Shown: positions 23,654-26,767 of the stretch, piece after piece
Layout: each line of letters opens with the position of its first letter
Numbering within the stretch: position 1 is the stretch's first letter
DNA from: an uncultured Verrucomicrobiales bacterium
GTDB lineage: Bacteria > Verrucomicrobiota > Verrucomicrobiia > Verrucomicrobiales > Akkermansiaceae
Reading direction: 5' to 3'
Length of the DNA stretch: 26,767 nucleotides
NCBI GenBank assembly: GCA_937969125.1
Contig: CALBVA010000328.1
Location: forward strand, 1 to 26,767
Position numbers and translations under genes: made by a program
The notes under the pieces: generated by a model
What the model was told of the DNA's origin: nothing
Database searches by the model: none
The model's input: the letters and a program-made list of their open reading frames with translations, nothing else

Positions 23654-24777
23654 GTCGCAATTTTCCGCTCATCCCGATGCCCATCGCGGTGGATGAAGCC
23701 ATCCCGGTTCGTCATTTCCAGATCCAGGAAGGATTGGCACCAATCTAGCATCACCCGGTCATCGACTACCGCCGGCACCTTAAGCTCGGCGTAGCACCAG
23801 TCTCTCGCATGGAGTTCGGCCAGTTTCCGTGGCTCCTTGATCCAGTGCTTCTTCGCGGCCTCCGGGATCTTCTTCTCGCCCTGCGGCATCACAATCATGA
23901 TGAAGCGTTCACCCACTCCGCTGTAAAGGTGGAAGGATGGGTAATTGTCCCACTTTCCGGAGGCATTCCGCATCGGCATCACCAGGACGAGAGCCGCGAC
24001 GAGAATGACCACCGCGCGTGGAATCCACCACGAGACCTTCCAGGCTTCCTCTGGCGTCGCTCTCCGCTTTGGGGCGAAGAGGAAGATCAGCAGCAGGATC
24101 ATCACGATGTTCCAAGGCCAGATCACGACATTTGTGGAGTTCCCGTAAGGGCCAATGGGTCCGAGCATGGCGAGGATTCCCAGATGCATTAGGCAGCCCA
24201 TAGCCACTCCGACGATGCGCGTCTTTGAAAACAGCAGGAGTAGTCCGGTGGCCATCTCGATGTAGGGGACGTAGCGGTAAAGATTCGCGACACTCTCCTG
24301 TGATTTGCCTTCGAGAGTTGCCAGCAAGGGAGCGGCGAAGTTCTCCTTCCATACGCTCTCGAAACTCGGAGCCAACTTGTGATAGCCCGCCCAGAAATAA
24401 ATCGCGATGATCACGATGCGCAGACCTTCCTGCCCGATCGGGCTCTCGCGGCTGCAACCGAGAACCCAAAGCATCAGGCCGTATTGATAGACCCACGGTT
24501 GAAGGCGGGTCTGGTCACCCAGCACCAAAATTCCCAGTGCTAAAACCGCGAGCCAGAGGAGGCCACTTCGCCAAATCCCCGCAGCCAGCGTCGCTCCGCC
24601 TAAAATGATGAGGCCTAATTCCATCCCCGTCCTCAGCTTCGGGTATCCCGCAAAGGGAAGTACCGGATAACTCCGCTCCACCGAGTGCCAAAGCGGCCAC
24701 GACAACCAAATTCCCGCCACCAGACCCAGCGACACTACCACCTGCACCATCATCATGGTCGTCAATCGTTCCTTCAT
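23587..24777 (-). CDS. Polytopic membrane protein, HTTM/DoxX-like
   Basis: A 396-residue integral membrane protein with about eight hydrophobic segments (for example MMMVQVVVSLGLVAGIWLSW, LWLAVLALGILVLGDQT, MATGLLLLFSKTRIVGVAMG, VVIWPWNIVMILLLIFLFAP, WIPRAVVILVAALVLVMPM) and a 130-residue soluble C-terminus. The pattern IAIYFWAGYHKLAPSFESVW followed by a later His in MHLGILAML and NSTNVVIWPWN resembles the HTTM (vitamin K carboxylase-like) and DoxX families, but the match is loose and function is unknown. The ATG at 24777 places the first helix near the N-terminus; a GTG at 24816 would add 13 residues. It is divergent from the secreted protein gene at 24968. Confidence 0.65.
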   Translation of the reverse strand: MKERLTTMMMVQVVVSLGLVAGIWLSWPLWHSVERSYPVLPFAGYPKLRTGMELGLIILGGATLAAGIWRSGLLWLAVLALGILVLGDQTRLQPWVYQYGLMLWVLGCSRESPIGQEGLRIVIIAIYFWAGYHKLAPSFESVWKENFAAPLLATLEGKSQESVANLYRYVPYIEMATGLLLLFSKTRIVGVAMGCLMHLGILAMLGPIGPYGNSTNVVIWPWNIVMILLLIFLFAPKRRATPEEAWKVSWWIPRAVVILVAALVLVMPMRNASGKWDNYPSFHLYSGVGERFIMIVMPQGEKKIPEAAKKHWIKEPRKLAELHARDWCYAELKVPAVVDDRVMLDWCQSFLDLEMTNRDGFIHRDGHRDERKIATQIRLNELKNMKFLKELETTKD

Positions 24778-24967
24778 CTGTGAGGCGATCTTGGGTGGGA
24801 AGTTCGTGGAGGTCACTTCTTACCTGCTTACCGGAATCCGTCAGCGAGCTCCCCGTGATGGTTTTGATTTCTTCGGCTCCGCAACTCGCTTTTTCCGGTC
24901 CGATTTCTCCTTCGAGGACTCTATTGATTAATCCCGCTGCCTATCCAAGTATCCCTGAGCAACCTCC

Positions 24968-26767
24968 ATGTTCATTCGTTTCCTCCTCACCTTCCTTCTG
25001 GCCTACCCACTCCTCGCCGCGGAGCAGGTCAAGAATCCCGCTGTCCTCTTCGCGGGCTTTAAAAGCAAGGCCAGCCACACCTTTGCGCATCGGCTGGTTC
25101 GCGAGGGGATCGAGGTTAATTCACGTCCGCAGTCACTCGATGCCTCATCCCTAGCTTGGGACGAGATTAAACATTACAACGTCCTCGCCATCGCAGGTCT
25201 CGGCCACGCCAATGCCGATGGCTCGATCACTCCGCGCGATCAAAAAACGATCGCGACCATTCGCCGCTTTATGGACGAGGGCGGGGGAGTCTTCTTCGTT
25301 CCCTCATGGATCCAGATGGATAGCCTGATCGCGCCGCAGACTAAACTGATGAAGCCCTGGGACGCGGTGCCGGGCTTCGAGGAGATGGTCTTCGACCACG
25401 AAAAAACAATCCGAGCCACCACTTGGGAGATCGATTTCTCCTTCGCACCTGCCGTTTCCCAATCACCCCTCACTCAGGGTGCAGGCGGGCTTTGGATTCC
25501 GGTGGGTACTCGGGTCGGAATGCAGGCGCACCTCGTGCCATTTCAAGTCGGTGACGGGTGGACCATCGACTTCAGCGGTTCTCATTCCACATTTTCGAAA
25601 ACCGTCCCCGGCGATCAACTCCATCCCGGTGAGGTGGATCGCTCTGGGCTCTTTGAAAAATCCGTCCCGCTAGTGGCGCATCGTGAAGTCGGTGCTGGCC
25701 GAGTGGTCCTCTGTGCTCTGCGTGGGCAGGATTGGCTCTGGGGAGATCATGCTGCGAGCACTCTGAGAGGGATCGCGCTCGATTCCGGCCTCGGCGCAAA
25801 ACCCTCCGGCGGCTACCGAATGTTTGCCAATGCTGTCCGCTGGTTGGCCTGGCCGTCCCAAAAGTCCGGAAGGCTCGGCGGGGCCAAAACCCACCCGAGC
25901 CAGCTCGAAAATCCTCACAAGCCGAAGCCCGCACCGGTCACGAATTGGAGTAAGCTCGACATCGAGTCCATGCCGCGGGAGACCGCCACTCTACCGGGAA
26001 TCATTGGTGCCCGCACGAAGCTTTCCGGAGGGAAGGGGACCGTCGCCGAATGGGTGACCGCTGCGAAACAATCCGGCCTTAAGTATCTCGTCTTTCTCGA
26101 AGACTTTCGCTACCTCAAAGAGCCCAATTTTCAAAAACTCCTTTTGCAATGCGCTGCCGAAACCAACGCCGATTTCGCGGCTATTCCCGGTTTCCGTATC
26201 ATGGATGAGCTGGGAAATTCTTACTTTTACGCTAGCCCGGATCTTCGCTACCCGCCCGCCGATCTCCTCAGCGATGATGGCAAGGTCTTCGTCTCCTTCG
26301 ACGCACAACTCAACTCGAAGAATCCCCGCGCCGCCCGCGGCCAGCTCAATCACACGACCCTCCGCTACGCTTATCAATTCTGCGGATTCCGTCTGATGGC
26401 CGGGAATTACCTCTTCGATCGTGACGCCGCACCGGTGCCGGATTGGTTCGCCAACTATCAGGCCATCGGCGTGATTACGCGCGAGGACGAACGCATCATT
26501 GAGGACGCCATTCCCGCTTTTCTCGAGATGGTTGATTCCGGTCAATCGCCCCTTCCCATGGTGGTGGACCTCCTTGATGACCCGGACGCCATTCGCCGTA
26601 GTCCCTGGCGTACCGTGCTGCGGGCAACTCCAAAGGATGGGCGAAATCCTGTGAGCGATTACTTCAGTAAGTGGCATTTTTATCCTGAGAATCCCGCCGC
26701 CATCTTTGTCTCGGAAGGGCCGCAAATTGATTACTGGTCGCGGCTTGGCCCCGGTGACTACGAGGGG
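24968..26767 (+). CDS. Secreted protein with amidotransferase-like and degenerate PHP-like domains (3' end outside window)
   Basis: An open frame of 600 codons runs from the ATG at 24968 off the window. MFIRFLLTFLLAYPLLAAEQ is a signal peptide with likely cleavage near residue 18. Residues about 20-310 look like a class-I glutamine-amidotransferase/ThuA-like flavodoxin fold (AVLFAGFKSKASHTFAHRLV, YNVLAIAGLGHANADGS, FMDEGGGVFFVPSW, GAGRVVLCALRGQDWLWGDH). From about 340, GIIGARTKLSGGKGTVAEWV and SGLKYLVFLEDFRYL followed by AIPGFRIMDELGNSYF align by eye with PHP phosphoesterase domains, but the HxH and DH metal ligands are replaced. It is probably a periplasmic or extracellular binding or scaffold protein. 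It is divergent from the membrane-protein gene. Confidence 0.7.
   Translation, partial: MFIRFLLTFLLAYPLLAAEQVKNPAVLFAGFKSKASHTFAHRLVREGIEVNSRPQSLDASSLAWDEIKHYNVLAIAGLGHANADGSITPRDQKTIATIRRFMDEGGGVFFVPSWIQMDSLIAPQTKLMKPWDAVPGFEEMVFDHEKTIRATTWEIDFSFAPAVSQSPLTQGAGGLWIPVGTRVGMQAHLVPFQVGDGWTIDFSGSHSTFSKTVPGDQLHPGEVDRSGLFEKSVPLVAHREVGAGRVVLCALRGQDWLWGDHAASTLRGIALDSGLGAKPSGGYRMFANAVRWLAWPSQKSGRLGGAKTHPSQLENPHKPKPAPVTNWSKLDIESMPRETATLPGIIGARTKLSGGKGTVAEWVTAAKQSGLKYLVFLEDFRYLKEPNFQKLLLQCAAETNADFAAIPGFRIMDELGNSYFYASPDLRYPPADLLSDDGKVFVSFDAQLNSKNPRAARGQLNHTTLRYAYQFCGFRLMAGNYLFDRDAAPVPDWFANYQAIGVITREDERIIEDAIPAFLEMVDSGQSPLPMVVDLLDDPDAIRRSPWRTVLRATPKDGRNPVSDYFSKWHFYPENPAAIFVSEGPQIDYWSRLGPGDYEG

Noticed and set aside
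1..26767. tRNA or rRNA genes, CRISPR arrays, integrase or attachment sites
   Set aside because: No cloverleaf-like sequence, rRNA motif or regularly spaced repeat was seen by eye; the only mobile-element trace is the IS110 fragment.

Overview
The window looks like chromosomal DNA from a compact, moderately GC-rich (roughly 57% in sampled coding lines), diderm bacterium, most probably a member of the Verrucomicrobiota. This is inferred from the gene mix: secreted matrixin-like and cyclophilin-like proteins with long beta-rich tails, a eukaryote-like type II glutamine synthetase, an EF-G of the EF-G2 type, a PspA/AAA+ cluster, weak or absent Shine-Dalgarno sequences, and very tight gene packing. 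No rRNA or tRNA gene and no CRISPR array is seen.

Layout: (1) 1-1.6 kb is a lower-GC stretch holding the broken N-terminus of an IS110-family transposase and two orphan genes, one secreted and one membrane protein. (2) 1.58-2.07 kb, minus strand: a Bcp-type peroxiredoxin with its own terminator and a possible near-leaderless promoter. (3) 2.24-4.84 kb: a pspA - 54-residue membrane peptide - AAA+ ATPase operon, with ATGA coupling between the last two genes. (4) 4.84-6.27 kb, minus: a MenH-like alpha/beta hydrolase and a HAD-IB phosphatase, also ATGA-coupled. (5) 6.35-9.31 kb: two translationally coupled exported cyclophilin-family proteins; the second has its fold split by an insertion and lacks the usual catalytic residues. 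(6) 9.32-10.69 kb: trmB and a DUF502 membrane protein, convergent and overlapping by 80 bp. (7) 10.81-14.02 kb: a large secreted metzincin-type protease whose frame is cut by a TAG exactly at the catalytic glutamate codon. A short conserved hypothetical gene and an rsmB-type rRNA methyltransferase follow. (8) 15.9-18.0 kb: a stand-alone EF-G2-like fusA with a good terminator. (9) 18.19-20.56 kb, minus: glnII, preceded by an excellent sigma-54 -24/-12 element, and upstream of it a kinase-like/PP2C phosphatase fusion. (10) 20.69-23.37 kb: rapA, divergent from the phosphatase. (11) 23.59-24.78 kb, minus: a polytopic HTTM/DoxX-like membrane protein. (12) 24.97 kb to the end: a secreted protein, still open at the window edge, with a glutamine-amidotransferase-like N-terminus and a PHP-like domain that has lost its metal ligands.

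The genes that most clearly act together are the PspA/TM/AAA+ cluster (envelope stress, by family knowledge), the cyclophilin pair, and the sigma-54-controlled glnII. The most striking single observation is the amber codon that replaces the glutamate of HExxHxxGxxH in an otherwise intact 1,068-codon protease frame.
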